Assembly (NCBI GenBank): GCA_964612855.1
Contig: CAZTDR010000002.1
Span: forward strand, 1 to 64,000
DNA: 64,000 nucleotides
Direction of reading: 5' to 3'
Source: DATIJJ01 sp964612855
GTDB taxonomy: Bacteria > Pseudomonadota > Gammaproteobacteria > DSM-16500
Shown here piece after piece: positions 42,801 to 51,613 of this stretch. The translations under genes were made by a program, and so were the position numbers. The notes under the pieces are model-generated. The model saw only the letters and a list, made by a program, of their open reading frames with translations. It did not search any database and was not told the origin of the DNA. Every line of letters begins with the position of its first letter. Within the stretch, counting starts at the first letter, position 1.

Positions 42801-45259
42801 ATAATCAATTTTTATATACCAATAACACGTCAACCAGTACTGATATTGATGTTAAATCCAATAATGATTTTGTGACAGCACCCAAAACCCGTTTTGATTT
42901 GACGGGGGATCTAGCAACGACAGATGGCGATATTACATTCCATGGCGTTGTGCAAGAAAATAATCTGGGCAGACCGTTTGTGAAAGTGAGCACCAATAAC
43001 AGTGGTAATATTGTCAATAACAATACCATTATATGGAAAGAAGGCACGGTTGCTTCTCCTAATTCCGATACGCTCTATTTAGATTCAGCTGAGAATATTG
43101 TAATTAACGCGCCTATTTTAGGCATGTGGTGGACAGCCACAGGCGGTTCTGCGGCTTATAATAAAGCTGTCATAGGCAGCTTGCGATTATCCGCCGCTTA
43201 TAACGATAAAACGCAAGACCCCACTATTCCATCTAGCATTACAACAGGGCCTTCAGGCACTATCACGGTATATAACTTTTTCTTAGATAAAGGTAACTGG
43301 TGGCAAGTTGTTCCACAAAAAACAACTTATAATATCAATGGGACCCCTACCCAAGTGGATACGTTACCGTACTTCCAATTGAGTTATGCGGGCGGACCTT
43401 CTGCCGTAAACCCCTCTCTGCCATTTAACGTACCCTTGTATGCTTTCTTGACAAGGAATGAATTCCAAATTGCACAAGGTGCCTTACCCTCTGTTCAAGC
43501 TGAATTTATTCGTGCCGCAGCTGCAAATCCGACAGCCTATCTAACACTCGGCACGCCTTCCAATCCGTTCTTAATTGAAGGAATTTATGGATTGCAAGGT
43601 ATTGCATCCGGTCCTTACACGCTTCAAGCACATTATCGTCAAATTCAAAATATTGGTGCAATTAACGATGGCAGTGCCCCTAATTTTTGGAATGATGGTG
43701 CAGGATTTGTGCCTATTGGCGATGCTCCCATTGGTACAGGCACACGCAGCTCTATACCATTGAGCTATAGCGTAGATCCTGAAGTGACGGGTTTTTCAGG
43801 TACTTATGATGGGGATGGTTATCAGTTGACAAATATTAGTATTTTCCCTGATTCGGATTATGTTGGATTATTTGGCTATACCACTTCTTCAGCCGTTATC
43901 AAAAATCTTCCTTATTTTGGATTGGTTGTTGGCGGGGGAAATTATGTGGGTAATTTAGTCGGATACAATCAAGGGACTATATCTAATATAGCCCTCAATG
44001 CAGCCTATACAGAAGGGAATAACTATGTAGGTGGCATCTTAGGCTACAATTCAGGATCGTTGATAGATACGGCCAATTTGGGCGGCGTGGTATTTGGAAC
44101 GGATTACGTGGGTGGCATTGTTGGCTACAACACCAATCTGATTGATAAAACGTTATCTGTTACTTATACAGTGGGTGATGCTTATGTTGGCGGTATTGCC
44201 GGATTTAACAGTGGTGTCATTACCCATAGTTTTTGGGATACCGATTTTTCAGGGTTAAACCAGGCGGTAGGTGATAACGCTGGCACCCTAGATGCGCAAG
44301 GGGGATGTTTTAATGGTATATGCAAAAATGGCGGCACAGTTAATTTAAGTTCTGCAGCGCCTTATCAAGCAGCGGGTTGGAATTTTTCTTCTGCTAATTG
44401 GGCTATTTTACCGGGTACGATCAGCTATGTACAAACACCAAAGGGTCTGGTTCCTTTCTCTAGAAACTTGTCTTACCCTTATTTAGCGCTGAAAACAGGT
44501 TATTTTTATCACGCTCCTCTTCCCAGCGGAAAATACCTTACTTCGATAGAATTCACCAACCCCATTTTCCAACCGGCAGCAGGAGTCCCACAAGTATTTG
44601 CAGGCTACTTAACAGGTTTACCTCTCTCTGATTTAGCCGGTCAATTGGTCGCGGGGGCCTTTAGCTCGATTGGTAATACGCCTAATTTCATACCCAATGT
44701 TTCAACACTTAACTATGCTCTGGCACAATCAGGTGCTAATGGATTTTATTATGGTTATTCGCCGTTCGGTATTATCCCCGATAATGCAAATGTGACTGCT
44801 TTGATATTGGGTAATTACACGGGAACTAGCACTTATCGTCAACCCATCAATGGCGGCAGTGTTGTTAACCTAAACTTTTCAGTCGTACCAGGCAAATCAA
44901 CCAGTTCTTTAGCACAGTTTTTAACGTTTACTAACAGCACAGACCCAACGACATATGCATTGGGATTTTTGTACTCTGTTATCAATAGCACGGCCCTTTA
45001 TGAAAATATTTATACAGAATTGAACGCAACCTCGAACCTTTATAATACTAACCTTGCCAATGGTGGTGGATTGCAGCAATCTAATCTTTTCGCAGCATGC
45101 AAAGATTCATCGTCTGAAGAATGTCAAAAATTGCTTGCTGAGTACGGAGATGACGAAAGTCCAGCAGAAAATATTACCAAGCTCATTTCACGGGAAGTCA
45201 GTAAAGATAAAGCGATTAAAGATAACGATGAATTTATTCCAGCCTATTGCGGTATTTAA
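39854..45259 (+). CDS. TpsA filamentous haemagglutinin-like exoprotein
   Basis: A giant secreted beta-helix protein of 1,801 residues from the GTG at 39854 (an upstream GTG at 39812 lacks a ribosome-binding site). It has a signal peptide ending about SIANA, then the TPS secretion domain at about 16-160 (ITQTPGKTTVQQNSSKAIIN, NRISPVQGASQIFGSLTATG, ILINAAGVYFGPTARVDVGG). The body contains two GLUG modules, about 620-760 and 1315-1475, each ending in a WDT-SG motif. The C-terminus has three cysteines (CKDSSSEEC, AYCGI). Partners fecR, tpsB and a cyclase follow on the same strand. Confidence 0.93.
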   Translation: MISLSGLKQFGVLLSVFLATSIANANPVLNNVAAGQVAITQTPGKTTVQQNSSKAIINWQSFNIQAGETTHFQQPANGIALNRISPVQGASQIFGSLTATGKIILINAAGVYFGPTARVDVGGIMVSTSNMTDKNFLAGRYIFDQPSTHRGAIVNEGSIKVANYGLAALMGNGVINNGVIEARMGNVVLASGNTFTVDMMGDRLLNFSIQQEATQTARDRHGNELKDGVANRGKLIADGGKILLTGRAAQGVVDNVVNISGYARAKSLRQVNGVIILDAGDGKASVSGKLIATSKKGNGGTVKVLAKNVHIKSTALVDVSGATGGGEILIGGNKQGLGPERNAKNTTVDRGALLKANATEQGNGGKIIVWSDDTTLFDGTALAQGGVAGGHGGFVETSGHSLWIGDHAFVSTRAPQGLSGTWLLDPIDLTISNDANSNVSGSSPFQSTGGNSNVNISTLLAALNAGNVVIQTTSGGSGGNGDIFVNTDIGASNTWNNSNSLTLTAYRNIVANANITNGGNGDIVLRADNTGTGIGTVSFASGKQASTGGNVNIYYNPTVFGTQDVIYTGGTTPVQYMLVNTATKLQNINANLNENYALSNNINAVGFSIPLGSTATPFTGKFDGQGYQISNLLVTGGTDVGLFGATSATASIRNVGISGKFNGTGATNVGSLVGSNAGTIANTYSYAAVDGTNATHVGGLVGENIGTGSITSSYSIGYVKGTGATQVGGLVGNNTSVGLITNNYWDTESSGQASSAIGTGQSTANLKASLLAGFSSSIWGLIPNISYPYLLAGNPTTPRVISGKIMMFNTSPSATNANVLIPQWPPVADPSATPGTTVNLIGQNADGSNILFDSTQTGNNGSYYFLESANAIADNTPLLTYLGDNGVANTVTKAPTRNLNGTLLESSGSITDLYLVKNTLLLADNGSSLNPTISYYVDINTPHPTAPYMVNFTPQKVTIISNTDLATVLNNFETATLASAVSNNQFLYTNNTSTSTDIDVKSNNDFVTAPKTRFDLTGDLATTDGDITFHGVVQENNLGRPFVKVSTNNSGNIVNNNTIIWKEGTVASPNSDTLYLDSAENIVINAPILGMWWTATGGSAAYNKAVIGSLRLSAAYNDKTQDPTIPSSITTGPSGTITVYNFFLDKGNWWQVVPQKTTYNINGTPTQVDTLPYFQLSYAGGPSAVNPSLPFNVPLYAFLTRNEFQIAQGALPSVQAEFIRAAAANPTAYLTLGTPSNPFLIEGIYGLQGIASGPYTLQAHYRQIQNIGAINDGSAPNFWNDGAGFVPIGDAPIGTGTRSSIPLSYSVDPEVTGFSGTYDGDGYQLTNISIFPDSDYVGLFGYTTSSAVIKNLPYFGLVVGGGNYVGNLVGYNQGTISNIALNAAYTEGNNYVGGILGYNSGSLIDTANLGGVVFGTDYVGGIVGYNTNLIDKTLSVTYTVGDAYVGGIAGFNSGVITHSFWDTDFSGLNQAVGDNAGTLDAQGGCFNGICKNGGTVNLSSAAPYQAAGWNFSSANWAILPGTISYVQTPKGLVPFSRNLSYPYLALKTGYFYHAPLPSGKYLTSIEFTNPIFQPAAGVPQVFAGYLTGLPLSDLAGQLVAGAFSSIGNTPNFIPNVSTLNYALAQSGANGFYYGYSPFGIIPDNANVTALILGNYTGTSTYRQPINGGSVVNLNFSVVPGKSTSSLAQFLTFTNSTDPTTYALGFLYSVINSTALYENIYTELNATSNLYNTNLANGGGLQQSNLFAACKDSSSEECQKLLAEYGDDESPAENITKLISREVSKDKAIKDNDEFIPAYCGI

Positions 45260-45324
45260 TTGCGGTGTTTCAAAGAGATATGGTATGGTTTTTATCTCTC
45301 TTGCATTAAAAAAAGGATTTCATT

Positions 45325-46128
45325 ATGCAACATCACCGGCATATCTTATTAGGTAGTATTATTGCTTTCTATTGTTTGCCTGTTTTAGCCATTATGCCCG
45401 GCATTCCTAATTTACCCGGCGGTGCAGATGCAGGGCGAGCGAGTCAAAATATTCAACAGATCTCTAACACGATAAATGAAATAGGTCAGCCCTTACCTTT
45501 AACTCAGCAAATTGCTCAAACAGTATGGACAACGGGCAATGTGACGGCTGTTTCTGTCGCAAATAGTAAGCGCCGAATACAACGAGGTTCTCCTCTTTAT
45601 ACCCGCGATAAAGTGGTCACTGATTCTTCTGGAACAGGCGAAATTGCTTTCACCGATGGATCATTACTCACGTTGCACCGTCAAACTGTTATCGTATTAA
45701 GCCAATATCAATATGGAAAAGGTGTTTCCTCCGATAATAATAGAGCTGTTATCGAAGTGATTAAAGGCGGTTTTCGTACTATTACAGGATCTATCCCTAA
45801 AAATAATCCGGAAGGCTATCGTGTAAAAACACCAGTAGGCACAGTCGGAGTACGTGGCACCAATTACGATGTTGTTTACAATCCAGGCTCAAGACAAATG
45901 TCAGTCGCCGTTTCAAGCGGCAGTATCTTCGTCACGCCTGTGTCAGGCCCCCCCTTCGTGTTAACACAGGGTACACCGAATATCGGTGCCATCATTTCGG
46001 CTAAAGGGGCTCAAATTTTAAGCTCAACTCCTCCTGCGCTGGGTGGCCCAGCAAAAGTAGTTCCAAGCACATTGGACAACAGTATCCCACGCAAAAAAAA
46101 CCCTATTAAAGTATCTCCCTGCCCTTAA
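45325..46128 (+). CDS. secreted FecR-domain protein of the TPS locus
   Basis: A 267-residue exported protein: signal peptide (cleavage about VLA-IM), an 18-residue motif PGIPNLPGGADAGR that is repeated in TpsB, then a FecR domain at about 68-200 (IQRGSPLYTRDKVVTDSSG, GEIAFTDGSLLTLHRQT, VKTPVGTVGVRGTNYDV). It has no transmembrane segment, unlike sigma-regulator FecR proteins, so it is likely periplasmic or outer-membrane associated. The C-terminal 60 residues are Pro/Lys-rich. Start ATG with AAGGA; tpsB begins 12 bases after its stop. Confidence 0.85.
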   Translation: MQHHRHILLGSIIAFYCLPVLAIMPGIPNLPGGADAGRASQNIQQISNTINEIGQPLPLTQQIAQTVWTTGNVTAVSVANSKRRIQRGSPLYTRDKVVTDSSGTGEIAFTDGSLLTLHRQTVIVLSQYQYGKGVSSDNNRAVIEVIKGGFRTITGSIPKNNPEGYRVKTPVGTVGVRGTNYDVVYNPGSRQMSVAVSSGSIFVTPVSGPPFVLTQGTPNIGAIISAKGAQILSSTPPALGGPAKVVPSTLDNSIPRKKNPIKVSPCP

Positions 46129-46140
46129 GGAGAGAGTTCA

Positions 46141-47862
46141 GTGCTAAATTTTAAATGTTCATTATTTACAGTTTTAACGGGGATGGCGTTGACGGCCAGA
46201 TCATTTGCCATTGCGCCCGGTTTACCCAATGTACCCGGTGGGGCCGATGCCGGTCGAGTGAGTAAATCAGTGCCACAGCCTTCCCGCACACCCAGCCCAC
46301 AAAAACCAGTCAAACCCGAGGAAGCAAAATCGGTGAATGAGTTTGGCGAAGAAGCTGCCGTCATTAAATTTCCGCTAGAAAAAGTGATTCTAAAAGGAAA
46401 CGTTACCTATTCTGATGCCGAGTTAAGCAAGTTATATCAAGATAAAATGCACGAACGAATCAGCGTGGTTGAATTGCAAAATATTGTGCAAGCCATTACG
46501 AATTACTATCGAAATAATGGCTATATCTTGTCGCGTGCATTGTTGCCACCGCAACATATCGAACATGGTACTGTGACTATACAAATCGTGGAAGGTTATA
46601 TTGCCGACGTCAATATTACGGGTTCACCGCAAGGTGCTTACCCACTCTTGAATGCATATGGCAACAGAATTAAACAATCTCGGCCATTACAGCTCAGTGT
46701 GCTTGAGCGTTATCTCTTCTTAGCGAATGCCATTCCCGGTACGTCGGTTCAAGGTGTATTGGAGCCTTCTCCTTCCTTAAAGGATGGTGCATCCAATTTA
46801 AATTTGGTGACAGATACCGAATTACTTGAGGGGTATATTTCTTATGACAATTTCCAATCACGTTATAATGGTCCGCTGGAAACAACGGGTAGTGTGAATG
46901 CGAACAATATTTTCCGATCAGGGGATTCAACTCGATTGCTTTATCTGACGACGACTAAACCCCAAGAATTAAAATATATTGATTTATCATATGCCACGCC
47001 GCTTGGAACAAATGGTTCGACCTTTCAAATTGGCGGAAACAACTCAACCACACAACCGGAATATGTGTTAGACCCGCTAAAATTAGTGGGTAATGCTCGT
47101 ATTTATTATGCAAACATTTTTTATCCGCAAATTCGTTCGCGCTCAGCCAACCTAACTTGGGATGGCGGCATTCTTTATTACACGACACGACAAACATTTC
47201 TTGAAAATATCTTTCTTTATAAAGACGTGATTCGCCCGATTACGATAGGTCTTACGTATGATTTTTATGATCGCCTGAATGCATCGAATTGGATTAGTTT
47301 ACATGCTGTAAAAGGATTGCCTATCTCTGGCGCTACCACCAACACAACTTCCATTCAAACCTCTCGGTTTGGGGCGACGGCTAATTTTATAAAGTTTCTG
47401 GGTCAAATCACTCGTACCCAACCTCTTATAGGATCATGGTCTCTTTATGGCACAGCACAATTTCAAAAAGCATTCGTGCCCCAACTCGCTTATGAACAAT
47501 TCGGTTTTGGCGGTCCTATCATTGGGCGAGGATATGACCCTTCTGAATTGCTGGGTGATCAAGGTCTTGCTGGCAGTTTTGAGCTGCGTTACAACGCAAA
47601 CATTGGATGGTCTTTATTAACAGCGGCTCAACCTTTTATTTTTTATGATATCGGCAAAGTGTGGAATCTAAAAGAAGTAGCGAATACGAAGATTAATCAA
47701 AGCGCAAGTTCAACGGGAGGAGGCATTCGCTTTTCCTTTAACAAATATTTAACGGGTTCGTGGACAATTGCCCAACCATTAACCCGAACTGAGCAAACCC
47801 TGGAATTTATTGGAAGAGGAAGAGCACCGCGCGTGTTATTCAGCCTAACAGCGACGACATGA
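46141..47862 (+). CDS. TpsB outer-membrane transporter (ShlB/FhaC/HecB family)
   Basis: Omp85-type translocator for TpsA. The 573 residues comprise a signal peptide, the same PGLPNVPGGADAGR motif as the FecR protein, a Pro-rich linker, a POTRA domain pair at about 75-235 (VILKGNVTYSDAELSKLY, RALLPPQHIEHGTVTIQIVEGY), and a 16-strand barrel with the conserved RGYDPSELLGDQG motif. It starts at GTG behind GGAGAGAG. TpsA secretion domain and cyclase genes flank it. Confidence 0.93.
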   Translation: MLNFKCSLFTVLTGMALTARSFAIAPGLPNVPGGADAGRVSKSVPQPSRTPSPQKPVKPEEAKSVNEFGEEAAVIKFPLEKVILKGNVTYSDAELSKLYQDKMHERISVVELQNIVQAITNYYRNNGYILSRALLPPQHIEHGTVTIQIVEGYIADVNITGSPQGAYPLLNAYGNRIKQSRPLQLSVLERYLFLANAIPGTSVQGVLEPSPSLKDGASNLNLVTDTELLEGYISYDNFQSRYNGPLETTGSVNANNIFRSGDSTRLLYLTTTKPQELKYIDLSYATPLGTNGSTFQIGGNNSTTQPEYVLDPLKLVGNARIYYANIFYPQIRSRSANLTWDGGILYYTTRQTFLENIFLYKDVIRPITIGLTYDFYDRLNASNWISLHAVKGLPISGATTNTTSIQTSRFGATANFIKFLGQITRTQPLIGSWSLYGTAQFQKAFVPQLAYEQFGFGGPIIGRGYDPSELLGDQGLAGSFELRYNANIGWSLLTAAQPFIFYDIGKVWNLKEVANTKINQSASSTGGGIRFSFNKYLTGSWTIAQPLTRTEQTLEFIGRGRAPRVLFSLTATT

Positions 47863-47869
47863 GCTATGT

Positions 47870-50059
47870 ATGTATAAATTTGTACCTATTATCCTGGGGT
47901 TATTCTTATTGGCATTGACTGCATCCCTGCCCTTTTTACCCATTCCTATCGTAAAAAGCTGGATAAATGGCATTAATAATATGGCGTATGATCAACAATT
48001 AAAAATACGCCTTTTTAATAGCCAAGTGATCACCTCTCCTATTGCGGTGGTGGATATTGATGATCTCAGTATTAAACGCTTAGGGCGATGGCCATGGCAG
48101 CGATCACTTGTCGCAAAATTAATTACAGATATTCAAAGTGGTGGCGCGGTCGTTATTGCACTGGACTTTATGCTCAGTGAACCCGAGCTTAATTTAGCCG
48201 ATATTGTGTTAGAAAAAATGGAACAAAAAAAAATACTCTCTCCTTCCGCTGAAAATAAAATAAAAGAAATTATTCCTGATTTTGATGAAGATAAAAGTTT
48301 AGCCGGTGTATTAGCGCAAGGCGATCATGTGCTCGGCTTTAGTTTTTTATACAACGGAGAAAAAAGTGGTCAGTTACCCTCGCCCACTTTGGTGCTCACG
48401 GGGGATGATAAAAGGTTACATTTTTTAACGGCGCGAGGTTATCTCGGCACATTGCCGCTCCTGCAATTAGCAACAAAAAATGGTGGATTCTTAAATGTTT
48501 ATCCTGATTCGGATGGTATTATACGGCGCATACCGTTATTAATACGCTATCAAGATGCTATTTATTCATCACTTGCTTTAGAGGCTGTGCGAGTATACCT
48601 ATTTGGCAAAACGGGCCTTATCACAGCCGCCTATAAAAATAGAATGGAATTGGAAGCGATTAAAATCGGCGATCGTATTATTCCCACGGACGAAAAAGGG
48701 AATGCATTAATTCCTTTCCGTGGTAAAAGCTTCACTTTTCCTTACTACTCCGCTGTCAACGTACTCAATAAAAAAATACCTAAGACTGCTTTTATGGGAA
48801 AAATTGTCTTTATTGGCACATCCGCAACGGGATTAGGCGATATTCGAGCCACCGCCATAGAAGGAGAATATCCGGGAGTGGAAATTCAAGCCTCGATCGC
48901 AGACGGCATTTTAAGCAATAATTTTTCTTACAGGCCACACTGGGCAATTGGCGCTGAAATGGCATTTACTTTAGTATTTGGACTCATCATCGTATTTTTA
49001 TTTCCACAACTGGGTCCGCTGACTTTATTTTTCATGATTATCGGCATCCCTTCTTTGTTAGTCTATGGTAATAATTTGTTATGGGAAAAAACCGGGCTCA
49101 TTGTTTACGTCATTTCTCCTATCATTTTTACCGTTATACTGGCTATTTTAAATATTCTTTACGGTTATTTATTTGAGACACTCCGTCGAGAACGCCTAAA
49201 ATCCATGTTTGGGCAATATGTTCCCAAAACACACATTGATACAATGTTAAAAAGTGGAAGTGACTATGGATTGCGTGGCGAAGATCGCGACATGACCGTA
49301 TTGTTTGCTGATATTCGTAATTTTACTGCCATCTCCGAATTTATTTCAGCCATGGAAATTAAAAATCTATTAGACCAATTTTTTACGCCCATGACTAAAA
49401 TAATTTTTGATAATAAAGGCACTATTGACAAATATATTGGCGACATGGTGATGGCATTTTGGGGAGCACCGCTTAAAGATGCGGATCATGCCCGGCATGC
49501 ATTAGAAGCTGCTGTTGCTATGAAAAAAGCATTGATTCAACTGAACGAATCTTTCGTCAAACAAGGTAAGATAAAACTTTTTTTTGGTATTGGAATTAAT
49601 AGCGGCATCATGAGTGTGGGAGATATGGGGTCGCAATATCGACGTAGTTACACGGTATTAGGCGATGCGGTGAACCTCGGATCAAGAATAGAAAGTCTGA
49701 ATAAGCTTTACGGCACCACTATCTTAACGAGTTCTTCAACAATTCAGAACCAAACTGATTTTCTTTTTCGTCAAATTGATAAAGTGAAAGTCAAAGGAAA
49801 AAAAGCAGCCGTTATGCTCTATGAAGTCCTCTGCAAAAAAGAAGAAGCAACTGACGAGCTTTACCAAGAAATTCAGCTAAGTGATCAAGCATTGCATTTT
49901 TATTTTGGCCGTGACTTTGAAAATGCAAAAAAAATATTTTCTGAGCTGCATGCTCAATTTCCAAAAAAGAAATTATATTCTGTTTTTATCTTACGAATTA
50001 CTGGGCTTATAAAAAATCCACCACCCGAAAATTGGGATGGTGTGACGGCCGTCTACTGA
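47870..50059 (+). CDS. CHASE2-domain adenylate/guanylate cyclase
   Basis: A 729-residue membrane sensor: N-terminal helix, extracytoplasmic CHASE2 domain at about 35-345 (VVDIDDLSIKRLGRWPW, ALDFMLSEPE), three transmembrane helices at about 365-440, then a class III cyclase domain at about 470-640. Metal-binding aspartates are in TVLFADIRNFT and KYIGDMVMAFWG; the substrate Lys (IDKYIGD) and the VLGDAVN-x3-R transition-state residues are present, so it should be active, probably on ATP. It begins seven bases after tpsB, in one operon. A C-terminal helical segment follows the catalytic domain. Confidence 0.92.
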   Translation: MYKFVPIILGLFLLALTASLPFLPIPIVKSWINGINNMAYDQQLKIRLFNSQVITSPIAVVDIDDLSIKRLGRWPWQRSLVAKLITDIQSGGAVVIALDFMLSEPELNLADIVLEKMEQKKILSPSAENKIKEIIPDFDEDKSLAGVLAQGDHVLGFSFLYNGEKSGQLPSPTLVLTGDDKRLHFLTARGYLGTLPLLQLATKNGGFLNVYPDSDGIIRRIPLLIRYQDAIYSSLALEAVRVYLFGKTGLITAAYKNRMELEAIKIGDRIIPTDEKGNALIPFRGKSFTFPYYSAVNVLNKKIPKTAFMGKIVFIGTSATGLGDIRATAIEGEYPGVEIQASIADGILSNNFSYRPHWAIGAEMAFTLVFGLIIVFLFPQLGPLTLFFMIIGIPSLLVYGNNLLWEKTGLIVYVISPIIFTVILAILNILYGYLFETLRRERLKSMFGQYVPKTHIDTMLKSGSDYGLRGEDRDMTVLFADIRNFTAISEFISAMEIKNLLDQFFTPMTKIIFDNKGTIDKYIGDMVMAFWGAPLKDADHARHALEAAVAMKKALIQLNESFVKQGKIKLFFGIGINSGIMSVGDMGSQYRRSYTVLGDAVNLGSRIESLNKLYGTTILTSSSTIQNQTDFLFRQIDKVKVKGKKAAVMLYEVLCKKEEATDELYQEIQLSDQALHFYFGRDFENAKKIFSELHAQFPKKKLYSVFILRITGLIKNPPPENWDGVTAVY

Positions 50060-50069
50060 TCCGGCTTCA

Positions 50070-50157
50070 GGTGGGTTACGATGCAAAAAACGCATCTAAT
50101 CCCCTACAATTGTTTTTAAACGTAGGGTGGATTAGGCGCTTTTTGCCGTCATCCACC
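50070..50157. repeat. pair of family A GTAG repeats
   Basis: A minus long form at 50070-50107 (three bases lost from its arm) and a plus short form at 50122-50157, between the cyclase gene and the convergent aminopeptidase. Confidence 0.83.
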
Positions 50158-50195
50158 AAATAAAATCAAATTGCAGCATGGTGGGCTCTTCTCCT

Positions 50196-51587
50196 TCATG
50201 AGCCATATCGCTCAACAAGATAACTAAACACAGCTCTCAATGCCATGGCCTCTCCCCCTTGCGGGCGTCCAGGACGCGATTTTAAATTCCATGCCATCAT
50301 ATCAAAGTGAACCCATGGAATGTCATCAGGAACAAATTCTTTTAAAAATAAAGCGGCTGTGATAGCGCCTGCATAAGAATCCGTGCCAGCATTATTAATG
50401 TCAGCAATTGGGCTATTGATAGAATCACGATAACCTGAAAACAAAGGCAAGGGCCAAATAGGATCTAACTTTTCTTTTCCGTGCTGCATTAACGTCATGG
50501 CCAATTCATCTTGATTACAAAACAGGGCAGAAATTTCTGTTCCAACGGCAATGCGTGCAGCACCTGTTAATGTGCTCATATCAATTAATAATTGAGGTTT
50601 ATCATCCACTGCCTCGGCTAACGCATCGGCTAATACAACGCGCCCTTCTGCATCGGTGTTACCGATTTCAATCGTTAATCCTTTACGGCTAGTGATAATA
50701 TCGCCGGGACGATAAGCATTGCCTGAAATAGCATTTTCAACGGCGGGAATTAAAACACGTAAATTAACGGGTAATTTTGCTTCCATAATCATGCGAGCCA
50801 AACCTAACACATGGGCCGCACCCGCCATATCTTTTTTCATATATAACATTGCGGATGAAGGCTTGAGATCAAGACCGCCTGTATCGAAGCAAACGCCTTT
50901 TCCAACCAACGTAATTTTAGGATGTTGCTTATTGCCCCAACGCAAGTCCAATAATCGTGGCGGATCATCGCTTGCCCGCCCTACGGTATAAATACAGGGA
51001 AAATTATGTTTCAATAAATCTTCACCAATAATTTGTTTAAATTTCGCGTTATAACTTTTTGCTAAATTCTGTGCGGATTCTGCTAATTCTGACGGACCCA
51101 TGTCATCGGCGGGCATGTTAATTAAATCACGTACCCAATGAATGGATTCAACGATATTATTGATCGCATGAGCGTGATCTTTGGATAAAACTAATTGTGC
51201 GGATTTGCGAGAACTTTTTTTATAACGAGTAAATTGATAAGCACCGAGTCCCCAGGCAATGGCAAAATCAGCATATTCCTTATTGTCAGAATCAAATTCG
51301 GCAATATCAAGATTAAAAATATAAGAACCTTCAGGTAAGGTCATGGCTAAATTGCCTACACACCAAAAGTTTTTTATGTCAGAGATACCACATACTACCT
51401 GAGCTAATTTTCCTGCATTATCCGGAATCAAACAGACCGCTCCTGGTTCTGCTTTAAAACCGGTTGAAGCAATCCAGTTTTTAATAAAAGTCGTTTGGCG
51501 TGATAACCAATTTGAAAAATCATTGGGGGTTAAAATAACAATCGGTGTGGTTTTTTTTGCGTATTGGGTAGTGAAACAATTTAGCAT
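50196..51587 (-). CDS. M17 family leucyl aminopeptidase
   Basis: A cytosolic two-metal aminopeptidase of 463 residues. The C-terminal catalytic domain has GKGVCFDTGGLDLKP, KKDMAGAAHVLG, the signature NTDAEGRVVLADAL and a C-terminal region ending in RPGRPQGGEAMALRA. The N-terminal 150 residues are shorter than in E. coli PepA, so it is a PepA/PepB relative rather than a clear orthologue; the DNA-binding role of PepA is not implied. Confidence 0.9.
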   Translation of the reverse strand: MLNCFTTQYAKKTTPIVILTPNDFSNWLSRQTTFIKNWIASTGFKAEPGAVCLIPDNAGKLAQVVCGISDIKNFWCVGNLAMTLPEGSYIFNLDIAEFDSDNKEYADFAIAWGLGAYQFTRYKKSSRKSAQLVLSKDHAHAINNIVESIHWVRDLINMPADDMGPSELAESAQNLAKSYNAKFKQIIGEDLLKHNFPCIYTVGRASDDPPRLLDLRWGNKQHPKITLVGKGVCFDTGGLDLKPSSAMLYMKKDMAGAAHVLGLARMIMEAKLPVNLRVLIPAVENAISGNAYRPGDIITSRKGLTIEIGNTDAEGRVVLADALAEAVDDKPQLLIDMSTLTGAARIAVGTEISALFCNQDELAMTLMQHGKEKLDPIWPLPLFSGYRDSINSPIADINNAGTDSYAGAITAALFLKEFVPDDIPWVHFDMMAWNLKSRPGRPQGGEAMALRAVFSYLVERYGS

Positions 51588-51613
51588 AAGGCTCTCCTCC
51601 AGTGAATGCCGTC

